Positions 24,942 to 37,464 are shown, counted from the first letter of the stretch. The stretch is DNA of 64,000 nucleotides from Closterium sp. NIES-65 (GCA_948144175.1 CANXME010000553.1:248001-312000); one strand, 5' to 3'. Made by a program: numbers and translations. The notes: generated by a model from the sequence alone, not told the origin.

Positions 24942-25274
24942 TGTAAGGAAACTCCCTTTTCCTTACTTCGCATCTCTGCTCAACGCGTACATCACTGTAG
25001 CACCTCAGTCAGCACCGTCACCACTCGCGACCATCGCATCATTCATCATCCCGCCATTTTCGCACATCGCATCCCGACGTCACGGCTCGGCTGGTAACCC
25101 GTGCTACGGGCCTACGCTTCGACACGTTCCCAACCTCAGTCCCAGGCTCGTCGCGCGACCATTACCGTTACCACTGTAGTTTCGCTATATATTCTTCGCT
25201 CATGCATTCGCTCATTGTACTCTTGCTTCGATAGTGCAATTCTCGTTCGTTCACTCAATTGCACTCGTAACACT
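24942..25274 (+). repeat. 3' LTR of the Ty3/gypsy element
   Basis: Same length as the 5' LTR, with no length differences. It is preceded by an eight-G purine tract. Confidence 0.9.
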
Positions 25275-26042
25275 TGCGAAAACCACACCAGCACCTAGCT
25301 TTATGCAGAACTGTTACGAATAACGAGTAGAATGTAGAGATTGGTCAGCATAGCTCGCAATATCGATGCTACTATCTGGAGGGAAGTTGTCTTTGGAGCG
25401 TACGGTGCAGCCCACTCTCCGCCACACATTATTTATCTGTGGCTGGATCAGTTTGCCAGGATGCGCTCCCGACCCGAGCCTGCAAGAGTGACCCTCCCGT
25501 TTCTGACCACCAAAATCGAGGTGCTTCATGAGCCACGTATTTTAACCCAAACCTTCACGGGCCCTGAGGTTCGGTCCTTGGTTAGGCTAGGCCCCTCTTG
25601 CAGCCCCCTTGCCTGATCAGATCAACCTTTTGGCCACCTTGTAAAGTGGCGACGCTTTTCCAAGAACCATTGAAAGATCCAACGGTCCTAGTCGCTCCTG
25701 TATTTGTGGCTGTGGCTCCTTGGGATTTTTGTGCCTGGCATGGCATGCACCGTGCCGAAGCACACTGGGTTTGCTGGGCTTCTCATCTGCTTCAGCTGGG
25801 GTGAACCATGAGCCATGTGCCTACCTGCTGCTAGCCTTCTCTTTGTCGCTGACAAGAAGTGAACTCGCCTCACCTCACCAATGTTGATTTTTCTCGGATA
25901 TTTTGCAGAAGCACAAGTTGCGAATATCTTTAGCTTCACTAAATAGATGCTCATGGAGTTGCTTCCTTTCTTCAGCTTGGTGGACCCGTAGCCTCTAGCC
26001 GAGCTGCGTAACTCAGACTCAACCAGATCGAGTCTGCGTGTC
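25275..26042. other. No gene recognised
   Basis: Spacer between the gypsy element and the aprataxin-like gene, presumably including that gene's promoter and 5' UTR. No clear TATA box or element end was seen. Confidence 0.4.
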
Positions 26043-29000
26043 ATGAATCCTCAGACTCAAACGCAAGGTACAATGGAGCCTAATCCCGAGGTACCGTCAA
26101 ACGTCCCGGCAACAACGGCGCGACCCGTATTCCCCCAAAACCTTAGTCCCTTCCCGTTCCTGCTGGTCCTCGTCGGCCCGCCGGGCAGCGGCAAAAGCAG
26201 ATTTGCTGGACTCTTGATCGCGGATGCCGCCTTACGATACGAGCGCGTTTGCCAGGTCTGCCTCTCTAGCTGCTCTTCGATTCTAGGAAATAGGGAACCG
26301 TCATTTAGGTCACGAATAAACAAAAACTCTATCTGCTTAGACGATTTCGTGTCTGACATGAAGTTCTTTCAGGCACATCGCTTGACTACGACAGTAACGG
26401 CCATGATACAGTTTGATTCCCACGCTTATTTGACATGCTCTGAGTCATGCCATCTGCGCACATTGAAGGTTCCGAGATGGGCAACCCAGGCATAACGTAT
26501 CAATCTCGCACCCGGACTGTCTCCATATGTATTCAGGTTCATGAGCCCGCACCTATTTCCGTTGCAGTCCCTCACATGAACCTCAGTTCCCAAGTGCTTT
26601 TGGAGTCAGCTGCTCGTCCTGCAGATTTCACAGCCATTCCCGTCTTCCCGTGACGTTTCTCCCCCATGTGGTTTCTGATGTCAGGACGTGGCGTCATCGC
26701 GAGGGACACCTGGCACTCGGAAGCAGTGCTTGGCGCAAGTGAGTGGTTATCGTGCACTTTCCCAACCCTCTGGATGTCCAATACGTTCTCGCTGATCATG
26801 GGAATGTCCGTTGCTGCACACCTATCATCGTCACTGATGTTGGTAGACCTGAGCGGACACGCCCTGCCAGGTACTAACCCCCTCCCTTGTTTCGCGCTCT
26901 TCCTTCTTACTCTCTTCCTCCTTCAACTTTCACTCACCTCGCAGGTGAGGCGGCACCTGCTGTCCGGGGCGAGCGTGGTGCTGGACCGCTGCAACATGAG
27001 CGTGGAGCAGCGCGCCGAGTTCCTCCCTCTCACGCTATTTCTACCTTCCCCCCTTGTCCCCTTGTCTCGCGCTCTCTGTTCTCGCAGGTGAGGCGGCACC
27101 TGCTGTCCGGGGCGAGCGTGGTGCTGGACCGTTGCAACATGAGCGTGGAGCAGCGCGCCGAGTTCCTCGCGCTCGCGCGCAACTGCAACGTGCAGTCGCA
27201 CGTGCTCGTGTTTGAGCTCCCCGTGGCGCTCGTCGTGCAGCGCGCGGTCAACCGAGTCAACCACGAGGGCGGCGTGCAGGTGAGAGGGATTTCTTAGTCG
27301 ACTCAAACGTGCAGTCGCACGCCAGTGGAAGCAAGGGGTTAACCGCGTCAACCACGGGGGCGGGCGGAGTGAGTAAAGTTGACCGAGAGCAGACGTGTGC
27401 TTGTAAGGCCTCAACTCGCACCCCTCTCTGCCTCTCACCCCGCAGGGCCCCCGGGCTGCGAGCATCATACGGCATCAGATGAAGATGCGCGAGCCCCCTG
27501 CAGCGGTGGAGGGCTTTCAGCGCGTCACCGTGTGCCGCACCGACGCCCACGTGGACCAGGCGCTCTCCTTCTACCGCGCCCTCCGCCCCTCCGCTTTTGC
27601 CGCTGCCAGTGGTGGCGGTGGTGCTGAGGGTCCTGGCGTAGTGGGGCTGCAAAGGGCGGGAGGAGGAAGCCTGGAGGTGCAAGCAATGCAGCAGAGGCAC
27701 GGGGGAGAGGAGCTAGACGCGCGGGTACGGGAGATGCAGCTGGGGCACTGGAGAGAGGGGGAAGATGCGCAAGCGCAGGGACAGGGAGAAGAGGGAGCAG
27801 AGGGAGCGAGGCAGGGAGGTCGGGAGGGCCCAGGGCGTGTATGGTGGAAAGGGCGTGCAGAGAGAGAGCGGGTGAGCACAGACACACCCTCCCACAGTGT
27901 ACTGTGTACCCGTGCTGCTACTGCTACTGCTACTGCTACTGCTACTGCTACTGCTACTGCTACTGCTACTGCTCCTCTCTCTGCTGCTGCTGCTTCTGCT
28001 CCACTCCGTGCTGCTGTAGGTGCTCCGCGTGTGTTAGGATCTGATCCTCCCTTTTCTACTGCTGCCACGCCAGGAACCCAGGAGCGACCAGCCGCGTTGG
28101 GAACGAGGGGGCGAGGGGAGAGGCAGGGGGAGGGGGAGGGGGATGTGGAGGGGGGGTGGGGAAGGGGGGAAGAATGTGGCGGAGAGAGGGGGAGAGAGAG
28201 GATGGTATGGGGACGGGAAGGGGAGGAATTTAGTGTGGAGGGGTGAGAAGAAGTGGGATGGGGAGGGAAATGGGAGGGCGGTAGAGAGAAGGGGAGAAAG
28301 GGAGGGCGATGGGGATAGGGAGAGACGGGCGAAAGAGGGAGCAGGAGGGGAGGGAGAGCAGCAAAAAGCACCGAGAAACCGAGAAGAAGAGGAGGAGAAG
28401 CAAGTGCGAACCATGTCGTTTGGTTGTAGTCAAGGTGCGGCTGGTAGGGTAGACGTAGGCGTGGGAGCAGTAGAGTCACGTGCCTCTGTAGCTGCTTCTG
28501 TGACTGCTGCTGTAGCTGCTGCTGTGCCTGCAGCAGAAGCAGTGGCAAGCAGAGCAACGGAAGGTAGGAATGTGGGCACAAGTAGAGTAGGCGATCATAG
28601 TACTTCAATGGCTGGAGTGTATGATGTGAGGCGGTTTTTCCGTGCCAAACCGCAACAGGAAGCTGTTATTTACGGGGATGCGGGGATGGGCAACAGCGGA
28701 GGGAGGAGAGATGAGGTTGATGGATGGAGATGCGAGAAACATGGGGAAGCGACGACAGAAGCAGAACAGAGCGAGAAGGAGGAGCAGCGGAAGCAGCAGA
28801 TTGAAGAACAGAGGCTGCGGCAGCAGCGGCAGCAGTGGCAGCAACAGCAGGAGAAGCAGCAGGAGCAGGAGAAGTGTGAAATGGAGCGATGGTGGAAGAG
28901 AAGACGAGTGCACAGTGATAGCGAGCGAAGCGCAGGTGGGAGGACATTCCCTTTCCACTGTCACCGTTCCTCTCACTCTTCCATCCCTCGTTTTAATTTC

Positions 29001-31109
29001 CACCTCCAACCCCAGAGTCCAATCTTTGTCCCTGTTCTTCTTCTCGAGGTATCTCGGCAAAAGCTTGCTCCGGTGACAAGTCATAAAGCGCTTTTGTCGA
29101 GAAGATACCACGTGTGCTGCTTTTCTTCCACGAGTGCTCCGCTCTCACTCTCTCACCCTCGCCCCTCGCCCCCACCGTCTCCCTCTCTCACTGCCCCGCG
29201 TGCTACCGCTGCTTCTAGGGTGCAGGCATCGTGAATGGGCGGGGAGAGGCCCTCGTGGATGCGCAGGGGGAAAGGCTCGTGGATGGGCGGGGGGATGGTT
29301 GCGTGGATGGGCGGGGGAAGGGCCGAGGAGAGGTGGGTGAATGGCGACATGTGCAGGCACATGGGAACCTGGAGAGCTCGTTTGGGCTGAGGCAAGACGG
29401 GTGTGAGCAGATTGCTGCTGCCGCTAATGAAGGGGCCGAGAAGAACGAGGGTCGACAAAGAGGAGGGGAGGGGGGAGGCAAGGGCGACGAGCACGATCAG
29501 CAGAGGGAGGAGCGCAGAGATCACCGAAAGGTGGATGGAAACAAGGGAGAGGAGCAGGACGATGAGATAGACGAGGAGGAGCAGCAGCAGCCACCGCAGC
29601 CACCGCCACAGCAGCAGCAACAGCAAGCGCAGCAGCGGGAGGCAGCAGGACGGTGGGTGCTGGCGTTTCCGTCCATCTCAACGGCTGATTTCAAGTTTGA
29701 CAGGGAGAGGGCGGCTGCAGTGGTGCTTGACTGCGTCACTGAGTTCCTCTGGCGCAACGGGGGCAGCAGCCACGGCAGCACCACTGCCAGGAGTGCGGGC
29801 GAGGGCAGGGTGGGTGCGGAGGGTCGTGAGGGTGGTGGGGACTGTGAGGGTGGTGTGGGTGGTGTCGAGGAAGGGGAGAGGGAAGGGAGCAGGTTTGAAG
29901 GGATGGTTATAAGTGGTACTGGTGCTGCCACTGCTGCTGACGATGGTGGTGGTGGTGCGGTTGCTGGCACTAATGTTGATGCTAGTGCTGCTGCTGCTGC
30001 TGCTGCTGCTGCGGTAAGGGATGCACTGAGGCGAGGGGGGAACGGCAATGGGAACGGTGACAGTAACGGTGTCAGTGGAATGGGCAGCTGTAGCGTGAAC
30101 GGAAACGGAAACGGAAACGGAGGTGATAATAACGGTGCCAGTACCAGACACAAACAGCCTGCAGCAGCAGCTAAAGAAAGACCCTCAGCACCTGGAGAAA
30201 CGAGACAAGCATCACCGCCCAGAGCACCCGAGAGCAGACAAAGATTGCCGGCAGGCGGCAACACATCGTCTACAGTGTCTGACTCCCCGCCGAAGCAAGA
30301 GACGCTTGAGCGCTGTCCAATCCTGGACGTGGTATTGGTGGATCTCTCGCCCTCCTCTGACATGCTGAGGCGAGTGAAGCGCTTGGCTCGCCAGAGGGGG
30401 CTGCCGTTCGTTGAATCTGGACGGCTTAGGCGAGGAGCGGATGGTGGAGAGAAAGACAAGGCGAGACGGTTCATTGAACCTGGGCGGGAGGGAGGAGCCG
30501 AAGGTGGGGGGAAGGGTGAGAGGGAGGAAGAGGGGCGAGGGCATGTGGCTAGGGAAGGACCAAGAGAGGGCCGAGCTGAAGGTGCTGCTCCTGCAGCAGC
30601 AGCTGTCACTCTTGGTGCTGTCACTGCAGCTGTGGCCGCCACCGCTGCTCCTCCTGTTGCTGCTGCTGCAGGTGGTGGCAGGGGCGCTACTGGTACAGGG
30701 GCTGGAGATGTGTGTGATGGCACTGCTGCTGGAGAAGTTGGTAGAGAGGGAAGGAGGGCGGGCAGAGGTGGTGACAAGGACACGTGGGATGACAGCACAC
30801 GTGGCAGATTCATTCTGCATGCCGGGGATATCACCAAGATGAGGTCGGATGGCGGCATTGAATGCCACATCATCGCAAACTCGGCCAACTGGTAGGCTGA
30901 CGTGGCATCGCATGGAATGCTGCTTCCACCATGCATCAGCACGTACAGTAACACGTGGTACTTATTTGGCATGCGTCTCATACCCTGAGACTTCGATTAT
31001 ACACATTATCATAGGCGTCCATTATATGCCCATTGTGCACCGTGCAGTACTCTGTACTGAATGATATACTGTACTGTGCTTCCTCTCTTGGCTGTGCTGT
31101 GCTGTGCGT

Positions 31110-31176
<67 letters not shown>

Positions 31177-31280
31177 GCTCTGTGTGTGCGTGCAGCCGTC
31201 TGTTACCAGGTGGGGGTGGAGTGAATGCAGCCATCCATAGTGCTGCCGGCCCCAGCCTCATTGAGGCTACACGGCGGAAG

Positions 31281-31314
<34 letters not shown>

Positions 31315-34300
31315 GGCAGCAGAGGCAACAGAATGAGACCCAGCAGCAGCAGCAGGCAGCGACACAGGAGAAGCAGGATCGTGTTGGGCAGCAGCAACAG
31401 CAGGAGCAGCAGACGCAGCAGCAGCATGGGGAGCATCAGGGGCATGGGCAATACCTGACTCAGCAGAAACCAAGTGGGGAAACGCACCTCTCCCCTCCTC
31501 CCCAGCCCCATCCTCTCCTCCTCTCTCCAGGCTCTGTTCTCTCCGCGCCCCTGCCCCTCTCCTCCCCTCTAAGAGCCCGTGAGGGGGTAAGGCACGTGGT
31601 GCACGTGGTGGGACCCAATATGAATCCTCGTCGCCCGAACTGTCTGGATGGTGACTATAACGAGGGCGAGAGGCTGCTCAGGTCCGCGTATGGGGCGCTC
31701 TTTAGAGAGTTCCGCCTGCTGGCCAAGGGGGGAGAGGAGGGGCGCGCGGAGAGGGCGGATGGAGGGGAGGAGGGAGTGGGGAAAGTGAGGGCGAGGGAGC
31801 AGGGTGGAGATGGGGAGAGAGGGATGGAAGGGGGAGTGGAAGGGCGAGGAGGTTGGGGGGTTGTGGGGGAAGGTCGGGTTGGGAAAGAGGTATTGGTTGC
31901 AGCTGAGGGTGGGATGAGGGGAGAAGGGAGGAGGTGGGTGGAGGAGGCACGTGATGGGCTTGCAGGGACGAAGGTAAGAGAGTCTGTGGGAGGAGAGAGG
32001 GGAAGGGAGGAGAGAGACAATGGTGGGTCGTGGGAGGATGGGGTAGGTGGCGGAGTGGGGATGAGGAGAAGAGATGGAGGTGCTGGGGGTGATTCTGGAA
32101 AGGGGAAGAGGAAAGCTCGTGAGGGTGAGGGTGAGAGGGACGAGGTCGATGAGAGGAGAGCAGTGGGAGCGGGGAGTAAGAGGAGAAGGGACGAGGAGGG
32201 GGGAGGTGAGAGGGAGGGCGAGGGGATTAGGGAGCTTGAAGGGAAAGAGATGGATGATGAGAAGCGAGGGGGGCAGGGGTTTGGAGGAGAAAGGAGAACG
32301 GGAGGACGGGAGAATCTGGGAGGGGAAGCGAGGGAGCAGCAGCACCAGCAGCAACAGCAGCAGCAAGGCAGGGAGGATTCAGGCGTGGGGAAGGGTGAAG
32401 CTGCACGAGATGCATTTGCGGTGCTGATGGGGAGGGGCAGGAAGAGAAGGGCCGATCACCAGGTAAGGGTTAATGCCGAGGCTGCTTCAGACGTCCTCCC
32501 CGAAGCTAAGCGGCACGCACGGGATGCGGAAATGACAATTGGAATCGGCACGGTGGCTGCTCTTCCTCCCACCATTGCCCATGTTGCCACCACCGTCTTA
32601 TTCACTCCTCCAGCAGAAGAGCTTGCAGCTGCGGCATTACCAGCAACAGCAGCACCAGACGCACCAAGGGCAGCTGCACCAGCGGCCGTTGCAGCAGTAG
32701 CAGCTGCAGCTGGAGCAGCAGGCACAGAAGTACCAGGTGTAGCAGCATCAAGCGCAGCAGCAGTAAATGCAGCAACGGCAGGCACAGCAGCACCAGGCAC
32801 AGCGGCAGTAGGTGCAGCAACTAAGGCAGCATGGGACAGGGGGCACCCCAGGGGGAGAGGCAGAGGCATAGCGTGGATCCACAGTACCAGTAACCCGCCC
32901 TGGCCGTGGATGCTGGCTGAGGCCGCTGATCCAACAGCTCAGATGGTGCAAGAGATTCGCATGCCTACAGGGGATGATGGTGATGGTGGTGGTGGCGGCA
33001 GCACAGCTGCTGCTGCCCGTGCTGCTGCAGCTGTGCAGTTGAAAGCAGCGGCCGCAGCAGAGAGAGGGGCAACAGCAGCGGAGGCAAGAGCAGAGTTAGA
33101 CGCACGAGCAGCAGCGCTAGCACGAGCAGTGGCAGAAGCAGCAGGGAAGGAAGCCTTTGACCCTGCAGGCAGGCCAGAAGGGGCCATGGTAGCCCAAGCC
33201 CCCTCCCCAACCACTGTTATGTCTTTCACCACCTCTACTACCCCTAGCAGTGACACTGGCACCGCTTCCACCTCAGCTGGGGCTGACTCCACGTCAGCCA
33301 GAGCTGATTCCACGTCAGCGGGAGGCGAGAGAGGGTTTTGGTCGCGAGGCGACAGTTCAGCAGCTGCTGCGGCGGCTGCTGTGGCGACAGGTGCTACGAG
33401 TGAAGGCTGGGGAGCTGGTGGGTCGTACGGTAGAGGGAGTATGAGGAGGGAAGGGCGTAGTGATGGTGTAGAGAGGGAAGCGAGGCGAAGGGAAGGTGAT
33501 GGTGGTGAGTTGGGAGTTCGAAGGGGTGCTGAGGAGTTGACTGGGCGAGAAATGGGGGCGATGCGTGAGATGGGGATGGATGAGAGGGTTGATGATGCTG
33601 CCGATGCTTATGGGGGAGAGGAGGCAGAGGGAGGTGTTCATTTGAATAGCGATGGTGGCAGGGGCAGAGAGGATATGGCATCACTTGTGGCACCAGCAGC
33701 AGCAGCAGCGGAAGATGTTCCAAGTGCTGCTGATTCCCCTCCAGCGGCTCAGGTGCCCTCTGTGGACCCCCAGGTGGTCACAACAGAGCGCCAGGTGCCA
33801 CTAGCAGATGCTCAGGTGCCATTATCTGCAACAGGCCACTCCACTGCACCACCAAGACCCGCCTCAGGAACAGCATCTCTCTCCCGCCCGCCCACTAGAG
33901 CTCAGGCTGAGGCGCAGGCTCAGGCTCATGCTGGGGCCGAAGCTCTGGCTGAGGCTCGGGCCGAAGCTGGAGCTCAAGTTAGGGCCCAGGCTGGGGCGGG
34001 CAGTGAGATTGAGGCAGCAGCATTTTTGCGCCCACCCTCCGCGCCAGCTCCTCCCCGCCCTCCCCTTCCCCGTGGTCCTGGAGAGGTGGACCGGACAGGC
34101 AGCGCAGGCCGGCAGACAGCAGGAGAGGCGCGGTTGGGCTCTGTGGGGGGGGCAGGGGAACAGGCGATGGGGGTTTGGGTGGTCCGGGGAAGGGCAGCAT
34201 TCCGACCGAATCTTGATAGAGTGGCGGAGGAAGAGGGACGAGAGGTGGTGAGAGAAGAGAGGCGAGAAGGGAGGATTGGGAGGGGCGGAGATGGGGGGGA

Positions 34301-36855
34301 TGGGGGAGCGATGCTTCTCCAGCGAAGGGGTTTGGAGCAGGGGGGAGGTGGGGGGGAAGGTGGGAGGGGTGTTGGAGGGACGGAGAGAATGGGGGGTGGT
34401 GAGGGTGTGAGGGGAGAGAGGGGCTCTGGAGGAGGGATGCAGTGGTGGAGGAGGAATGAGGGGAGAGGGGTGAGAGGGGGTGAGACGGGAGGAAAAGAAA
34501 GAGGAAATGCTGGTGGTGGAGGAGGGGAAGAAGGGGGGGGGGGAGGGGGAGGGGGAGGGGGAGGGGGAGGAGGGGGTGTTGGTGGTGGTGGGGGTGGGGT
34601 TGGTGGTGGTGATGGTGGAGGGGGGGGAATGGGGGTAGGAGGAGGAGGAAGGGCAAGTGACATGCGAGGGGTAGGGGGAGGCACAGGAGGAGCAGGGAGC
34701 GGAGGAGGAGGAGCAGGAGGGGGAGGGGGAGGAGGCGGAGGAGCAGGAGGGGGCAAGCGCAAGGAGGGGCATGGTGGGGCGGAAGGTTCCTGGAAGCACA
34801 CGCTGAGGGACATTGCAATGCGGCCTGAGAGGCACAGCGATGTGGTGCTGTTTGCTGATGCCTCCGTGGTGGTCATCCGCGATAAGTACCCCAAGGTGAG
34901 ATGACTTTTGAGTCGACTGAAAAGTCACTTTGTTCGCTGATGCGTCCGTGGTGGTCATGTGCAGCACCCTCACGCAAAGTGTTGATCGTCATTCAGCTTG
35001 GCTTGAAGTGTGTTCGGGGAGTAAAAGACCCGATTATTTGAAGGGTTGACTCTGATAAAAGCTTCCTTTCTCTTATGCTTCCTCTTCATGCCCCTCACTT
35101 CACGCCAGGCCCAGCACCATCTGCTGGTTATCGCACGGACGGACGGTGTGGATCGCATCATCGACGCCACAGCGACAGATCTGCTGCTGCTGCGCCACAT
35201 GCTGGCAGTCGGGCAGCTCTGGGCAGCACACTCCGTCTCACCCTCCTCCTCCTCCAACCCCACTCTTGGATCTGGCAATGCACCCAACCCCGCTCCCGCC
35301 TCTCACACTGCACCACAACAAGACATCGTGCCACAGAAACCACCTGAAAAATCTCCCGATGCTGCGGCCCCAGGAGTGTCAGGTGCTGCTTCAGGTGGTT
35401 GGCCAGGGGGGAATCCAGGCAGTGAAGGCGAGCATGCAAGGGGGAAGGCCCTGCCTGGGAAGGGAGGGCTGGGTGTGACTATAACGAGGGGCCCTGGGCC
35501 AGGTGTGACAACCGCAGGGTCATCGCCACCTCAGCCACTGCGCTTCCGATTTGGCTTCCACCAGGTGAGCCTGCATGCCCTGTCAGCCCACACGAGGCAA
35601 TCCTTTATGCACAATCAGCCCAAACCTGGGCTCTCGTCATTCATTTGCATTCATAATGTAAATCCATGCATGTGGGCCATGTGTCTCAGGTGCCGTCCAT
35701 GCACCAGCTGCATCTGCACGCCATAAGTCAGGACAACAATGTTCTTTGTTAAGTCTAATTCGTTTGTAATGTATATGTGTACCCACATGTGCTACGTGTC
35801 TCAGGTGCCGTCCATGCACCAGCTGCATCTGCACGCCATAAGTCAGGACAACAATGTTCTTTGTTAAGTCTAATTCGTTTGTAATGTATATGTGTACCCA
35901 CATGTGCTACGTGTCTCAGGTGCCGTCCATGCACCAGCTGCATCTGCACGCCATAAGTCAGGACCTGGACTCGCCCCATCTGAAGCACAAGAAGCATTGG
36001 AACTCCTTCGCCTCGCCCTTTTTCCGAGATGCCGTCCAGGTGAATTTTCTTAGGGTGGATTTCTCCAGATGAAGTTATCTTCTTGTATTCCCTTCTTGTA
36101 AATTTCTACCAGGAGGATGCCCTTTGGGTGATTGTCTGCTGTGTAGCTTTCCTCTGAACCAACTGTGTATCCTTTCGTCATTTTGAGGCTTGTTACTTGG
36201 GTAGGTACCTTCCGATTGGTTGTTGAATATTTGCTCTTATTGTTCCCGGTCATTGCTTTCTCACTACATGCCATTAATTGTTGCCACATCGTCCTTGCCT
36301 CCTTCACTCACAAACACCTATCAGGTGATTTTTCAGATAGAGCAGCACGGCCATGTGCTGCCAGCTCTGCCGACCACCCACATCTCGTCTGTAGCCGGAC
36401 AGAACCTCTTCCCAGGCTCAGGTGAGACCTCACCTATGGCCCCCCCTGTTGCCCCAGAAGCAGGAGCGGGAAAAGGGAGTGGTGCAGTTGTAGCTGCGGC
36501 AGAGGCATTGGGTGGGCTCACAATAGCAGGTGATGGAGAGGATAGGAGTGGAGAGAGGCTGGCAGGAGAGGAATCTCGAAAAGCCGTAGCAGGTGCTGCT
36601 GTTGTAGCGCGGTCAAGATTGGGTGCTTCTGATGAGGTTGTAGGGGCCTTGGAGAAAGAGGCTCGGCATCTGCTTCGGCACGAGCTTCGGTGCCACCGGT
36701 GCCGCAGCGTACAGCCGAATCTCCCGAGGCTGAAGACGCACATCCGCACCTGTTCTGCACCCATGCCGGGTTCCCAAGTTGGCCTGGATAGCAGTGGTGG
36801 TGATGTGGTTGGTGGTAGCAGTGGAGGTGGAGGGGGGTCAGATACCAGAGACTAG
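26043..36855 (+). CDS. bHLH140: Aprataxin-like / bHLH140-type protein: P-loop kinase + macro + HIT + zinc finger
   Basis: Ten exons in phase: 26043-26255, 26685-26738, 27088-27279, 27446-27871, 28074-28935, 29226-30891, 31196-34895, 35109-35564, 35920-36039, 36325-36855, giving about 2739 residues. Order: P-loop kinase (GPPGSGKS, residues 45-52; VVLDRCNMSVEQRAEF), the FPSISTADF block (about 730), macro domain (HAGDITKMRSDGGIECHIIA about 1110; GGGGVNAAIHSAAGP; VVHVVGPNMNP about 1270), HIT domain (SWKHTLRDIAMRPERHSDVV about 2336; HQLHLHAISQD about 2528), then a C2HC finger (CHRCRSVQPNLPRLKTHIRTC). This order matches Arabidopsis At5g01310 (about 750 residues), a nuclear protein expected to resolve adenylated DNA ends. 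The extra length is low-complexity sequence, mainly a roughly 1000-residue Gly/Glu/Arg/Ala-rich stretch inside exon 7. Exons 3 and 9 have duplicated 5' ends. The join at exons 4-5 lies in repeats and is the least certain. Confidence 0.85.
26938..27168 (+). repeat. Tandem duplication of the acceptor and 5' part of exon 3 (aprataxin-like gene)
   Basis: Bases 26938-27025 and 27081-27168 (88 bp each, one mismatch) both contain CTCGCAG followed by the same exon start (VRRHLLSGASVVLDRCNMSVEQ...). Only the second copy continues into the rest of exon 3 and a donor site. The first runs into a pyrimidine tract and would hit a stop if used. There are thus two competing 3' splice sites. Confidence 0.92.
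27908..27972. repeat. (TACTGC)n microsatellite in an intron
   Basis: About ten copies of CTGCTA/TACTGC lie within the proposed intron 27872-28073 of the aprataxin-like gene. If retained, it would encode an Ala-Thr repeat and extend the exon-4 frame to a stop near 28246. Confidence 0.8.
31112..31171. repeat. (GT)n microsatellite in an intron
   Basis: A pure GT run of about 60 bp lies in the intron 30892-31195 of the aprataxin-like gene, 25 bp upstream of the GTGCAG acceptor. GT runs next to acceptors can influence splicing. Confidence 0.9.
35681..35964 (+). repeat. 115-bp tandem triplication of the acceptor and 5' part of exon 9 (HIT motif)
   Basis: The segment GTGTCTCAG plus the 45-nt exon start (VPSMHQLHLHAISQD) occurs three times, with exon starts at 35690, 35805 and 35920, exactly 115 bp apart. 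Identical 70-bp spacers separate the copies. Only the third continues into the rest of the exon (LDSPHLKHKKHWNSF). Use of the first or second acceptor would reach a stop within a few codons. Confidence 0.95.
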
Positions 36856-37374
36856 ATGGGCGAATCACTAGCAAACACAGGAATTGTTGACATAGAAAAT
36901 TAGGACTAGTCATCAGGACATATATGGAAAACTAGAAGTTAGCATCAGAAGATCGTTTTTGCTCCTTAACTAATATGTTTGTATTGAGGTTCGCTGTGCA
37001 AGTTCTTTGTTGATTATGGAGAATGTTTTTCCAATTGTCAGGCCGTCCATCGCAGCCGTAGACCCACTTCGTTATTGCAGGTGGCAAGACGATAGCCGTG
37101 GATGTACTTTGTGGTTGCAATTCCATCGAGGTTTACTCTACCATAAGGCTTCAACCATGCGGCATAAGGGTGGCTTGCTTGAAGCAGGAAATCCATTTCA
37201 GAAGTCCCCTGTCAGAAGACCGTTAACTCTTGGACCAAACAGCGAGTTCCGCAACCTAGCCGTTAGTAGACTCTAGCACTCTGAAGGTAAGAAGATGCAC
37301 ACGTTTCATTCTCAGGGTCTGAGTGTGTGAATAAGGCTGCTGAGCAAAAAGTATTTTGATAATTTTCAGGGTCA
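36856..37374. other. Intergenic spacer, no gene recognised
   Basis: Between the stop of the aprataxin-like gene and the F-box/kelch gene. It presumably holds the 3' UTR of the former and the promoter of the latter. Nothing else was seen. Confidence 0.45.
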
Positions 37375-37464
37375 ATGCTGAAGGGCGTGGTAAACCGAAG
37401 TTATAACACTAGAAACGCATCAGCTTCGTTAACGCCATTTCTGGATTCTCGATGTCGTGTTGAG

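Larger units (their letters stand above)
19735..25274 (+). mobile_element. Ty3/gypsy LTR retrotransposon of the chromovirus type, broken
   Basis: Flanked by about 333-bp LTRs (19735-20067 and 24942-25274) that differ at 7 positions, about 2 percent, implying a moderately recent insertion. A primer-binding site resembling the initiator tRNA-Met type (TGGTATTCAGAGC) follows the 5' LTR, and a purine tract (AGGAGGGGGGGG) precedes the 3' LTR. Parts in order: gag (from 20248, ending in a CCHC knuckle [14 protein letters not shown] near 21310), protease (about 21600), reverse transcriptase with YLDD (about 22200-22970), RNase H (about 23000-23430), integrase with HHCC and catalytic core (about 23620-24290), and a C-terminal chromodomain (about 24720-24880). 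Gag and pol lie in different overlapping frames, as many Ty3 elements have. Pol carries about four or five breaks, so it is a fossil. No clear target duplication was found. Confidence 0.93.

Noticed and set aside
31104-31195. Extension of exon 7 of the aprataxin-like gene upstream through the GT repeat
   Set aside because: The frame there encodes only a Cys-Val repeat. The macro-domain homology and phase fit the intron 30892-31195 with the acceptor at 31195.
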